Positions 17,490 through 26,138 of a DNA stretch of 64,000 bases are shown in pieces. Position 1 is the first letter of the stretch, and every line of letters begins with the position of its first letter. This DNA is from Shewanella sp. UCD-KL12 (lineage in GTDB: Bacteria > Pseudomonadota > Gammaproteobacteria > Enterobacterales > Shewanellaceae), in NCBI RefSeq assembly GCF_001957125.1, contig NZ_MPHJ01000018.1, positions 42,197 to 106,196 of the forward strand, given 5' to 3'. A model generated the notes under the pieces. That model saw only the letters and a list, made by a program, of their open reading frames with translations, was not told where the DNA came from and made no database searches. Made by a program: the position numbers and the translations under genes.

Positions 17490-18542
17490 ATGAGAATTCT
17501 TTATGGGATCCAAGGAACTGGCAACGGACATTTGAGTCGAGCGCGTGTTATGGCAAAGTCACTGCAGGAAGCAGAGGTTCATGTTGACTTCTTTTTTTCT
17601 GGCCGGTGTCAGAGTCAGTTTTTCGATATGCAGTGTTTTGGTGAATACCAGGTCGAAGCTGGCCTTACATTTGCTACACAACATGGGCGTGTGAGTCGAG
17701 CTAAAACGGCTTGGAAAAATTCAGTTCCATCTTTACTTAGCGATATCCATTCATTGGATCTTAGTGGTTACGATCTCGTGCTAAATGACTTTGAGCCTGT
17801 GTCAGCTTGGGCGGCAAAGTTGCAAGGTGTGCCTTCGATAGGAATAAGCCACCAAGCTGCGCTAAAACATGCTGTACCTAAGGCTGGTGAAAGCTGGTTT
17901 AATGATGCCTTATTAAACTATTTTGCACCTGTTGATATTTCACTTGGGTGTCATTGGCATCACTTTGGTTTTGATATTTTGCCACCTTTCGTAGAGGTTG
18001 AACCTGCTATTTCAAACAATGCTCATGAGATAGTGGTCTACCTTCCTTTTGAAGATGCCGATGCGATAGTTTCTTTGTTAGCGCCTTTCACTGACTATCG
18101 CTTTTACATTTACCATGGTGATAAACCTACACTTCAATGTCCTGAACATATTATTTGGTCAGGCTTCAATCGCGAAGGCTTTAAGTTGAGATTATCTAGC
18201 TGTGGTGGTGTTATTAGCAGTGCTGGTTTTGAACTCGCAAGTGAAGCACTAACATTAGGCAAGAAGCTATTAGTCAAACCGCTGCAAGGGCAGTTTGAAC
18301 AGTTATCAAACGTTGCTGCCTTGGAGCTGTTAGGGGCTGCAGAAACGATGGCATCACTCGACAATGAAGCTTTACGTAGATGGCTAAAATCAGCGGCTCC
18401 TGAGCCCATCCATTATCCACAAGTGGGCGATGCATTAGTCAAGTGGTTGCTATCAGGTGAGTGGCACACAGGAGATAAGCTTTGTCGTCAGCTATGGAAT
18501 GAGGTGGAACTGCCTCAAAGTTGGCAGAGAAAGAGCCCTTAA
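17490..18542 (+). CDS. Glycosyltransferase of the MJ1255/VC2487 type
   Basis: A 350-residue GT-B-like glycosyltransferase. The N-terminus MRILYGIQGTGNGHLSRARVM carries the GxGHxxR loop found in MurG/diacylglycerol-glycosyltransferase-type enzymes. The C-terminal half has the nucleotide-sugar region (IWSGFNREGFKLRLSSCGGVISSAGFELASEALTLGKKLLVKP), with the SAGxxxxxEAL pattern and the final QFEQLSNV. The start is the ATG at 17490 with GGAG five bases upstream. It probably forms an operon with the PAP2 gene. The acceptor is unknown; a lipid is likely from the partner gene. A terminator follows at once. Confidence 0.85.
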   Translation: MRILYGIQGTGNGHLSRARVMAKSLQEAEVHVDFFFSGRCQSQFFDMQCFGEYQVEAGLTFATQHGRVSRAKTAWKNSVPSLLSDIHSLDLSGYDLVLNDFEPVSAWAAKLQGVPSIGISHQAALKHAVPKAGESWFNDALLNYFAPVDISLGCHWHHFGFDILPPFVEVEPAISNNAHEIVVYLPFEDADAIVSLLAPFTDYRFYIYHGDKPTLQCPEHIIWSGFNREGFKLRLSSCGGVISSAGFELASEALTLGKKLLVKPLQGQFEQLSNVAALELLGAAETMASLDNEALRRWLKSAAPEPIHYPQVGDALVKWLLSGEWHTGDKLCRQLWNEVELPQSWQRKSP

Positions 18543-18563
18543 GGGGACTCTTCCCCTATTTTT
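18542..18563 (+). terminator. Terminator after the glycosyltransferase
   Basis: AGGGGA / TCCCCT stem with loop CTCT, then ATTTTT. It begins at the stop codon. Confidence 0.8.
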
Positions 18564-19006
18564 AAATAAACAGGCTTCAAATGAAGCTTGATTACATTTT
18601 TGTTTTAGCTTTTAGCTGATTCGGTATTGGGAGTTGTGATCTGACCTATCATCACATTTCTGCCCGAAAACGAGTTACTACAAGTAAGCTCAAATCGAAG
18701 AGGTAGCGCTCTCGAAACCAAAGCCGGTGTAAACGCTGTTGCGACCTACGACAGCATGGATGCTGTCGTAGAGACTATAGGGACATACTTGCGGCGTGTC
18801 GCAGAAGTGTTTGCACATAAGCCCACGGCAGGTGATAGGTAACAATTCAATATTGGTATGCAAAATACTGCCAAGTACCAATAACCCCCAATGATGAAAT
18901 AAAAATATTTAAGCAACTTGTTATTCGACAAGCACATCAACCTCTAGGTTTCGTTTGGCTAACTTGCTACTCTCCATCTTAAGTGAGTAAATCAAAGGAA
19001 TGAAAC
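18564..19006. other. Intergenic region with a perfect hairpin, possibly a repeat element
   Basis: No gene is credible here. The clearest structure is TACGACAGCA / TGCTGTCGTA with loop TGGA at 18747-18770. The flanking 150 bases are more GC-rich than the surroundings and I think of them as a dispersed Shewanella intergenic element, from memory and unverified. The right end holds the promoter and AAGGAA site of the gene at 19007. Confidence 0.55.
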
Positions 19007-19597
19007 ATGAATTGGATGGAATTTGTTATACAGCTTTTTGATAAGTTGGCTTGGCCAGTGGCTCTCCTTATCTGTGTGTTTAGCCTTAAACGACCTATCT
19101 CAAAATTGATCCCCTTGGCTAAGAAGTTTAAGTTTAAAGAGTTAGAAGTCGAGTTCGGTCAAGAGTTGAAAGCGATCAGTCAAAAAGCAGAAGGCGCCTT
19201 TCCTGAGCTTAAATATGACAGTAAATCACTGCTGATAGCCTCGGCGAATAATTTGCCCAATTCAGCGGTACTCGAAGCATGGGAAGCGGTTGATACTGCT
19301 TCTGAAGCGCTGATTAAGGCTAAAAAGATTAATATAAAGCTAGATTTAAATACGCGTTATAAACATATCGAGAGCATCTTACTTAGAGAAAACCTGATAA
19401 ACACTAAACAAGGAAAGCTATTTAGTGAACTCAGGCAACTTAGAAATCGCGTCGCCCACGCAGTAGGTTATGAGATAGGCAAGGTGGAAGCGGTTCAATA
19501 TATTGAGCTCTGTTTTAAACTTGTTAGTCACCTTGAGACTTTAGCTTGTGAAGGGGAAAGCGAGTGCTTGGAAAAAGTTGAGAAAATTGCCAGTTAG
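19007..19597 (+). CDS. Membrane-anchored protein with HEPN-like Rx4H motif, function unknown
   Basis: A 196-residue protein. One N-terminal span (LAWPVALLICVFSL) is followed by a basic stretch and an alpha-helical cytoplasmic domain. Near residue 146 the sequence LRQLRNRVAHAVGY contains R-N-x3-H, the motif of HEPN-type nucleases and of DUF4145-like domains. The C-terminal helix has Cys in ELCFKLVSHLETLACEGESEC. HEPN domains with this motif often cut RNA, but Rx4H also occurs in non-catalytic helical proteins. The gene stands alone, with AAGGAA seven bases before the ATG. No antitoxin partner is evident. Confidence 0.6.
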   Translation: MNWMEFVIQLFDKLAWPVALLICVFSLKRPISKLIPLAKKFKFKELEVEFGQELKAISQKAEGAFPELKYDSKSLLIASANNLPNSAVLEAWEAVDTASEALIKAKKINIKLDLNTRYKHIESILLRENLINTKQGKLFSELRQLRNRVAHAVGYEIGKVEAVQYIELCFKLVSHLETLACEGESECLEKVEKIAS

Positions 19598-19721
19598 TTA
19601 ATCCGTTTAATTACCACTCAAAAGGTTGTCTCATTGTTGTTTTCTTGTTAAATCTGGTTGACTTGCAGCTTTGCTTTTATACACTGTATAGCTTCATGGA
19701 TTGAGCTGTCAGGGACTAGCA

Positions 19722-22700
19722 ATGGATATCGGAACGACAAGAAAAAGTAAGCGCTTCACTATCAGGTTTACTGTTGTAGGGATATTTATTTTAGCGACGG
19801 TGATAACCGCTGCCATCGCTATAGGTCTGCAATATTATTTTAGTAAGGCCATGGCGACCGACTCAGCCCTTAAATTTTATAATCAAGCGGCTCAAAACGC
19901 CTCCACTTATCTCTCTCAAATCGATGTTCAAGCAAACAATGTCACTAAACTGCTATCCAGCTTTGATAACTTAGTCGAAAACGATTCATTCAACCCTGAG
20001 TCTATTGATACTTTTGCCGAGGTGATGAAAAGCAATCCTCTGTTTTATGCCATCTATGTTGGCTTACCGAGTGGTGACTTTTATGAGCTTATTAATCTTG
20101 ATGCTCATCCTATTATTCGCTCTCAGCTAGAAGCGTCTCATTTAGATCGCTGGGTGACTATTGAGATTAAAGGCGAGGGCAGTGAGCGAAGCCAGAACTA
20201 TCAATATTTCGATGCGGCATTCAATCTTCGTGCAAGCCGTCAAAAGCCGACTGAGTATGATGCTCGCTTGCGCCCTTGGTTTACCGATGCTAATCGCGTC
20301 ACTGTTAATAAAACTGAGCCTTATCTGTTTCAGCACCTTCAGGCTCCTGGGCAGACCTATTCGATTAAGCTTGCTAATTCTGATGCTGTACTAGCTGTCG
20401 ATATTGCGCTGTCAACGCTCAGTGATTATCTAATAGCAAGGGGGGATCAATCTAAGCTTGAGACTTACCTGTATAAACCTACTGGTGAGCTAATTGCTTC
20501 AAACCGCCAGCCTCAGCTCAATACCTTGATGCCAGAAAGTCCAAAATTATCATTAACGACCAAGCAGCGTGATTTAATTGCTAATACACCTGAACTACTG
20601 GTGTCTAACGAGCTCGATTGGGCGCCGATTGATTTTACTATTTCCGGGGAGCCACAGGGATATAGTATTGACCTACTAAAAATGATTGGGCAGTCGACTG
20701 GGCTGAAGTTTAATTTTGTTAATGGCTTTACCTGGAACGAATTGATCGATAGTTACATGATGGAGGAGCTAGATATGCTTCACTCGATCATGTGGACTGA
20801 TAAAAATGAAAGTTTAGGTGAGTTTAGCGAGCCCTTTTTAGATCTTCATTATGGCCTAGTGACTCGGCCTGAAATCGATACAATAACCGAACTCTCAGAG
20901 CTAAACGGCAAGCGTGTTGCGATTCCAAAAGGCTGGTCAATCATTCAATGGATCAAAAAAGACTTTCCTGAGATTCATGTTGTTGAATTGGCATCGACTC
21001 AGGCTATCTTGCAAGCCGTAGAGCGTGGTGAAGTATTTGCAGCAATTGATAACAGCGTGATTTTACATTACACAGCCCAGAGCTACTTTATTGATCAAAT
21101 TAAATACCATGAGTCTATTAGCTTTGGTGGTACAAGTGTCCCTACAGGGCTACATATGGTGATGCAAGGGAAAAACATTCCTTTAATTACTATTATCAAT
21201 CAGGCCATCAAAAATATTACCCAAGAGCAAAGAGATGCCTTAGCTGCGAAATGGTTTGCGCATGGAGAACTGCAGAGTTTTACTCCGCAAGGGACCGTTC
21301 CCTATGAGATATTGATAGATAAGGCTGCAGATCCTAAGCAACAAAATCAACTGATTAGCGCAAAGATAAACGGCATTGAGCAGTTTATCTTTGTTACTAG
21401 CTTTGGCGATGATACCGCTGCTCAAGATAAATTTGCTATCGTGGTACCCGCTTCAGTCTTGCTAGCATCGAGTAAAGAGAAGGTTAGCCAGTCCATATTT
21501 ATCACCACATTATGCTTGTTATTAGTACTCCCTATCTCTTGGTTTTTTGCTTCACCAATCATCCGCCCTATAAAAGCCTTGGCTATCGAGAACGAAAAGA
21601 TAAGGCAGCGCCGTTATGATGAGGTCACAAATGTAAGTAGCAGTATTGAGGAGATTGATGAGCTAGCGAGCTCAATGTCTAATATGTCCGAGTCGATTCA
21701 GCTCTATGAGCTTAACCAGAAAGAGTTGATGGAGTCATTTATTAAGCTAATTGCACAAGCGATTGATGATAAGTCCCCGTATACAGCTGGACACTGTAAT
21801 AGAGTGCCTGAATTAGGCATGATGCTGGCTGAAGCGGCCGAAAAGTCACAACAAGCCCCCTTTAAAGCGTTTAAATTTGCTTCTGAAGATGAGCAACGTG
21901 AGTTCAGAATCGCAGCTTGGTTACATGACTGTGGCAAGATCACCACGCCTGAATATATTGTTGATAAAGGGACTAAACTCGAGGCTGTATATAACCGTAT
22001 TCATGAAGTTCGTATGCGTTTCGAAGTACTATGGCGTGATGCTGAAATTGAATATTTAAAAGGTGTTATTACTACTGGAAAGAGTGACACCTTAGTTGTT
22101 GAACTCGAGAGAAAGCGAGCGCAACTGATGGAAGACTTTACCTTTATCGCCAATGCTAATGTAGGCGGCGAGTTTATGGACCAAGCCCATAAAGACAGGT
22201 TGGCACAGCTCGCGAGCATCACTTGGGAACGTCACTTTGACGACAGGCTAGGTTTGTCGCCCGTCGAGGAGCTTAACCTTAGTGAGGAAGTCGATGAGGT
22301 TAATTTCCCAGTCACCGAGCCTTTGTTAAGAGACAAACCTGAGCATATTATTAAGCGCATTAATAAAGTGGAGTTTGATCCTAAGTTTAATATCAAGATG
22401 GATATTCCAGAGCATCAATACAACTTAGGAGAGCTCTACAACCTGTCTATTTCACGAGGTACATTAACCGCTGAAGATAGGTTTAAGATTAATGAGCATG
22501 TGACCAGTACCATTAAGATGCTGGAAAATCTTCCATTCCCACCAGAGCTCGCGAAAGTGCCACGTTATGCGTCAACACACCATGAAACCCTAAAAGGCAC
22601 AGGCTACCCACGTAAGCTATCAGCTGATGATCTGTCTATTCCTGAGCGTATTTTGGTTGTTGCTGATATTTTTGAAGCGCTTACCGCTGCTGACAGACCT

Positions 22701-22907
22701 TACAAAAAGGCAAAACCACTTAGCGTTGCGATTGATATTCTACATAAAATGGCCCTGGATGAGCACTTAGATATAGAGGTCTTTAAGTTATTCCTAACAA
22801 GCGGGATTTATCTAGAGTATGCCCATAAGTTCCTCGATGCTAAGCAGATCAACGAAGTTGACATTGCTAAGTACCTAGATGAAGAGCCAAAGCGAAAAAG
22901 TGCGTAA
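19722..22907 (+). CDS. Sensor protein with periplasmic solute-binding domain and HD-GYP output
   Basis: A 1061-residue inner-membrane protein. In order: N-terminal span (VVGIFILATVITAAIAIGL); a Cache-like periplasmic domain (about 40-280); a family-3 solute-binding-like domain (about 290-530, with SIMWTDKNESLGEFSEPFLDLHYGLV); a second span (about 590-615); HAMP; then an HD-GYP-type phosphohydrolase. The catalytic parts are AGHCNRV, WLHDCGK, THHETLKGTGYP and VADIFEALTAADRPYK. HD-GYP enzymes degrade cyclic di-GMP. An extra block of about 180 residues separates HDCGK from GYP, longer than in typical HD-GYP proteins. The start is the ATG at 19722, with AGGGA upstream. The ligand may be an amino acid or small organic solute; not determinable here. 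Confidence 0.88.
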   Translation: MDIGTTRKSKRFTIRFTVVGIFILATVITAAIAIGLQYYFSKAMATDSALKFYNQAAQNASTYLSQIDVQANNVTKLLSSFDNLVENDSFNPESIDTFAEVMKSNPLFYAIYVGLPSGDFYELINLDAHPIIRSQLEASHLDRWVTIEIKGEGSERSQNYQYFDAAFNLRASRQKPTEYDARLRPWFTDANRVTVNKTEPYLFQHLQAPGQTYSIKLANSDAVLAVDIALSTLSDYLIARGDQSKLETYLYKPTGELIASNRQPQLNTLMPESPKLSLTTKQRDLIANTPELLVSNELDWAPIDFTISGEPQGYSIDLLKMIGQSTGLKFNFVNGFTWNELIDSYMMEELDMLHSIMWTDKNESLGEFSEPFLDLHYGLVTRPEIDTITELSELNGKRVAIPKGWSIIQWIKKDFPEIHVVELASTQAILQAVERGEVFAAIDNSVILHYTAQSYFIDQIKYHESISFGGTSVPTGLHMVMQGKNIPLITIINQAIKNITQEQRDALAAKWFAHGELQSFTPQGTVPYEILIDKAADPKQQNQLISAKINGIEQFIFVTSFGDDTAAQDKFAIVVPASVLLASSKEKVSQSIFITTLCLLLVLPISWFFASPIIRPIKALAIENEKIRQRRYDEVTNVSSSIEEIDELASSMSNMSESIQLYELNQKELMESFIKLIAQAIDDKSPYTAGHCNRVPELGMMLAEAAEKSQQAPFKAFKFASEDEQREFRIAAWLHDCGKITTPEYIVDKGTKLEAVYNRIHEVRMRFEVLWRDAEIEYLKGVITTGKSDTLVVELERKRAQLMEDFTFIANANVGGEFMDQAHKDRLAQLASITWERHFDDRLGLSPVEELNLSEEVDEVNFPVTEPLLRDKPEHIIKRINKVEFDPKFNIKMDIPEHQYNLGELYNLSISRGTLTAEDRFKINEHVTSTIKMLENLPFPPELAKVPRYASTHHETLKGTGYPRKLSADDLSIPERILVVADIFEALTAADRPYKKAKPLSVAIDILHKMALDEHLDIEVFKLFLTSGIYLEYAHKFLDAKQINEVDIAKYLDEEPKRKSA

Positions 22908-23235
22908 TTGTTGGAGATTATACAGCTATGATTTTTATTTTGGCTGTTGATTTAGGTTGTCATTCCGGCGCTACTTTGGCCGGAATAAAATGTTCAAATT
23001 GGCTATTTCACATTTTTTTGCGTAAACCACCTTATCCTATCACCTGATATTTTCTATAACCGTTTCTGACTAAACTCCTTTGTTACGACGACGTGGTAAG
23101 GGAGGAGAGCAGATTGGTTAAACACAAATTAATGGTTCAAAATTGTCGTCGTGTTAGAATGCGGCCGGCAAGTCAAGTGACTGCCAGAAAGGTCTTAAGT
23201 ACCTTCTTTATTCCCCATCATAGATAAGAGTCTTT
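22908..23235. other. Intergenic region
   Basis: About 330 bases. An inverted repeat ATTCCGGC / GCCGGAAT at 22962-22986 follows the HD-GYP gene but lacks a T-run on the plus strand, so it is at best a weak terminator. A second small dyad (GGCAAGTCA / TGACTGCC) lies at about 23165-23184. The promoter of the barrel gene at 23236 must be here. Confidence 0.5.
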
Positions 23236-24420
23236 ATGAAACGGATTTTACTGTTAACCCTGTTTGCTTTTTCTGCTTTTTCTGCCTTTTCTAAGGGCGC
23301 GATGGCCGTAGAGCCCCTGTTTGATACTCCCAAAGATATGGAGCCGACATGGGTAGATGATATCTTGTCAGTCTTTGGTGCCGATGGCGAATTTGACGAC
23401 AGTAAAGCTATCGATATGAGTTACCTACCGACAGCCTATTACACACCAGAGAAAAAATTTGGTGTAGGCCTATTGATGGTAGGTCTATATAAAACTGACG
23501 ATGCTTCACCAGAAGAGCAGCCATCATCCTTAGTGTTGAACTCCTTTGTTTCGATGAATAACTCCTATGGCGTTGAAGTTGAAAATATGACGTTTTTCAA
23601 CGAAGGCAAGCAAAGGTTACTGCTGGAGTTAGAGCTCAATAATGAAGCGGCAGTGTATTACGGCCAAGGGATAGAGCAAGGCAATCAAGACATTAATCAT
23701 CACGAATATGAAGGGCAGTTATACAGCTTCAAACCTCGCTGGATGACAGAAGTCACTGATAATTACTTTATCGGTGTCGGTGCTGACTTTATCTATGCAA
23801 GTGCAGATAAATTAACGTTAGTAGACACTGACACCCCTGTAGACTCAAGCGACATATTGCCAAATAACTTCAGTTCAGGCGTCGTATTGACCAGTGTTTA
23901 TGATTCACGAGACTACCGTTTAAACGCGACTGAAGGCTGGTTATTTCAGGTTGACGCCGGCTTGTATCAAAATAATGAATCCTCATCATTTTCAACCTAT
24001 GATATTGAGTTAGCTAACTATATCGATCTAAGTTCTACTTCAGTGCTAAGCGCAGCCCCCGGACTGATTGCATGGCAAGTGCAAGGGCACTTTACCGATG
24101 GCGATGTGCCTTGGAATATGTTGCCAGATCTTGGTGGTTCTAGTGCCATGCGTGGTTTTATCAAAGGTCGTTATCGTGACGAGCAGATGATGATGGGGCA
24201 AGTAGAGTATCGCTTACCTATCTTTCAGCGTTACGGTATGGTTTTTTGGGGAGCTGTTGGCAGTGTAGCACCTAAGGTTAGTGATCTTACTGAAGAGCTA
24301 TTAACTTCCTATGGAACAGGATTTCGTTTTAATATTAAAGACAATATTAACTTACGTTTTGATATAGGTGTGGGTGAGAATGAAACCAACTTCTACCTCA
24401 ATGTAAATGAAGTCTTTTAA
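23236..24420 (+). CDS. BamA/TamA-type outer-membrane beta-barrel protein
   Basis: A 394-residue protein with a signal peptide (cleavage probably after AMA). The body is a 16-strand-type barrel of the D15/surface antigen family. The RGF signature of loop 6 is present in SSAMRGFIKGRYRDEQMM, followed by GQVEYRLPIF, and the last strand ends in NVNEVF. No POTRA domains precede the barrel, so unlike BamA it is a barrel-only member. Such proteins sit in the outer membrane; roles range from lipase-associated barrels to unknown ones. The secreted protein downstream, 35 bases away, may be its partner. Confidence 0.85.
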   Translation: MKRILLLTLFAFSAFSAFSKGAMAVEPLFDTPKDMEPTWVDDILSVFGADGEFDDSKAIDMSYLPTAYYTPEKKFGVGLLMVGLYKTDDASPEEQPSSLVLNSFVSMNNSYGVEVENMTFFNEGKQRLLLELELNNEAAVYYGQGIEQGNQDINHHEYEGQLYSFKPRWMTEVTDNYFIGVGADFIYASADKLTLVDTDTPVDSSDILPNNFSSGVVLTSVYDSRDYRLNATEGWLFQVDAGLYQNNESSSFSTYDIELANYIDLSSTSVLSAAPGLIAWQVQGHFTDGDVPWNMLPDLGGSSAMRGFIKGRYRDEQMMMGQVEYRLPIFQRYGMVFWGAVGSVAPKVSDLTEELLTSYGTGFRFNIKDNINLRFDIGVGENETNFYLNVNEVF

Positions 24421-24455
24421 TCAGTAATTTGATAAGAGTATTAAAGAGTAATTAG

Positions 24456-25319
24456 ATGATGATACTAAGTGCCTTAAGTCGCTCAGTCCTTGCTGTATCT
24501 ATGAAGCCCACTGTTCGATGCTGCCATAGAGGCTTGTCACTTTTTACTCGCTCAAGGGCATCTTATTGCCTAAAAACTAGCGTCATCATTCTATTATCAT
24601 TACTCGCGCCATTGTTAAGCCATACTGCTTATGCAGCTGATAAGCAGTCAGCAGATAGAGAGCTTGAGGAGTGCGTGCGCGAATCAAACTACTCTATCTA
24701 TCTGAGCGGTATCCACACAGGTTCAATGAGCAGAGTGGAAACTTGGCGTGATCAGCACGCTGTTGTCACATCATTAAGTAAAGCGAGTATCTTAGGTATT
24801 GGCACACAGTACCAACAGCGTACAGAGCTATCTTGGTCGAATAGCACTAATGAGTGGATAACCGAAAAGTTTGATCAAAAGGTCACTGGGTTTCGTGCTA
24901 GAGATATGCAGGTGACATTTGATAAAAATGGCCTTGAATCTCAAGTAAATATAGATGGGGAGCTAGATAGCTATAGCTCCAAAGATATCCCGCTGCGAGA
25001 TGTGGATACTTTGTTGATTCAGATGCGTCAATATCTGCTTCAAGGCCGTAAGCAGTTTGCTTTAATCAGGCAAGCTTCTGATGAAACTGAGCCCTATCAA
25101 CTCTATGTTAAGGATGCTCAGATAACCAATGTGCCGCCTTGGGGGGAGTTAAGCTTAGTGCCTGTCGAACAATCTGGCGCGGAGGATGTGACCTACTATT
25201 TTGCGCCATCACTGGATTACCAACTGATTAAAGCCCGCTACCACGGCATCATACTTCAAGGCCTAATTGAGCTTGATAGTTATAATTCAACTTGCGAAAC
25301 CGCCTCACAAAACCCTTAA
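24456..25319 (+). CDS. Secreted DUF3108-like protein
   Basis: A protein of up to 287 residues. The N-terminal 60 residues are unusual: a basic region with three Cys precedes a hydrophobic segment (SVIILLSLLAPLLSHTAYA), so the true start may be the ATG at 24501 or later. The mature part starts near ADKQSADRELEEC and has the pattern YSIYLSGIHTGSMSRVETW, SKASILGIGTQYQQRTEL and a later WGELSLVPVEQ, as in beta-rich periplasmic DUF3108 proteins. Function unknown. Probably cotranscribed with the barrel gene upstream. Confidence 0.7.
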   Translation: MMILSALSRSVLAVSMKPTVRCCHRGLSLFTRSRASYCLKTSVIILLSLLAPLLSHTAYAADKQSADRELEECVRESNYSIYLSGIHTGSMSRVETWRDQHAVVTSLSKASILGIGTQYQQRTELSWSNSTNEWITEKFDQKVTGFRARDMQVTFDKNGLESQVNIDGELDSYSSKDIPLRDVDTLLIQMRQYLLQGRKQFALIRQASDETEPYQLYVKDAQITNVPPWGELSLVPVEQSGAEDVTYYFAPSLDYQLIKARYHGIILQGLIELDSYNSTCETASQNP

Positions 25320-26138
25320 GCTTTTATCTGGCGGAGTGACAAACGCTGGCTGATTACGTAGTGATTTATTTCGATTGGCATGAGAAGGGCGCTATTTATC
25401 GGCTCACACTCGATTATTTATGCTTACTTAATACCTGTATGGCTAACCTTATGCTCATCTAATTTTTAATTTTTATCTATTCTTCTCTTTGTTGGTTCTT
25501 TTTATTTCTATTTTCAACTATAGAACTAATTTGTCTTAAATTATCCTATTAAATGTTAACGCCTTCAGTTTGGTTTAATTGTTTTTTAATATAAATTTAA
25601 GTTTGAGGTCTATTAGTTGTTTTTAATTAAATGATTCATTCGATTTACCTTAATTTATAAACTCGAATTATTGTGCGCTAGTTCAAAGTTTTAATTTCGC
25701 ATTCAATACTAATTAACATTAGGGTTTATTAGTTGCTCATTTATTAGTCTTAAGTCGTAAGTAGATGGTTGTCTTCTTATCGTGTTGTTTAATATTAATA
25801 TTTTTCATTTTAAAAGCTAAGTATTGCTGTCTCTTTATAATTTATTTATAGGTGGTTTATTACTTTTAAATATAAGTGACTTTCTCTAATTCCTATTTTT
25901 ATACTTAATCCATACCTACAAGTGAGTACGTGAAACGATTGAAAATATGATTAATAACTAAGTTACTACCTCGGGTTAGATGCTTGTCACATTAACCACT
26001 CAATTTTATGAGTGGTTAATTTTGCTGTGATATTAATTCAATAACTTTTAAGCACAGTTTTTATAAGTGTATTTAAGTTTTAGTGATGACATTTAATATT
26101 TATTGGATATAAAAATAAATCCCATTGAGGAGTGATGT
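25320..26138. other. Long AT-rich intergenic region upstream of nrfA
   Basis: About 820 bases without a gene, strongly AT-rich. It should carry nrfA control. I found no confident FNR (TTGAT-N4-ATCAA) or CRP site by eye. The one strong structure is the hairpin at 25991-26023, listed separately. Confidence 0.6.
25991..26023 (+). terminator. Terminator-like hairpin inside the nrfA leader region
   Basis: Perfect 12-bp stem ATTAACCACTCA / TGAGTGGTTAAT, loop ATTTTA, then TTT. It is 670 bases past the previous gene and 115 before nrfA, so it could end a small RNA or act in attenuation. Confidence 0.55.

Noticed and set aside
18690..18940. Two overlapping minus-strand frames of about 63 codons
   Set aside because: They run through the hairpin-containing intergenic block and show no ribosome-binding site or conserved protein pattern.
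26026..26045. CRP site TGTGATATTAATTCAA before nrfA
   Set aside because: Only one half-site fits the TGTGA-N6-TCACA consensus; the other half has too many mismatches.
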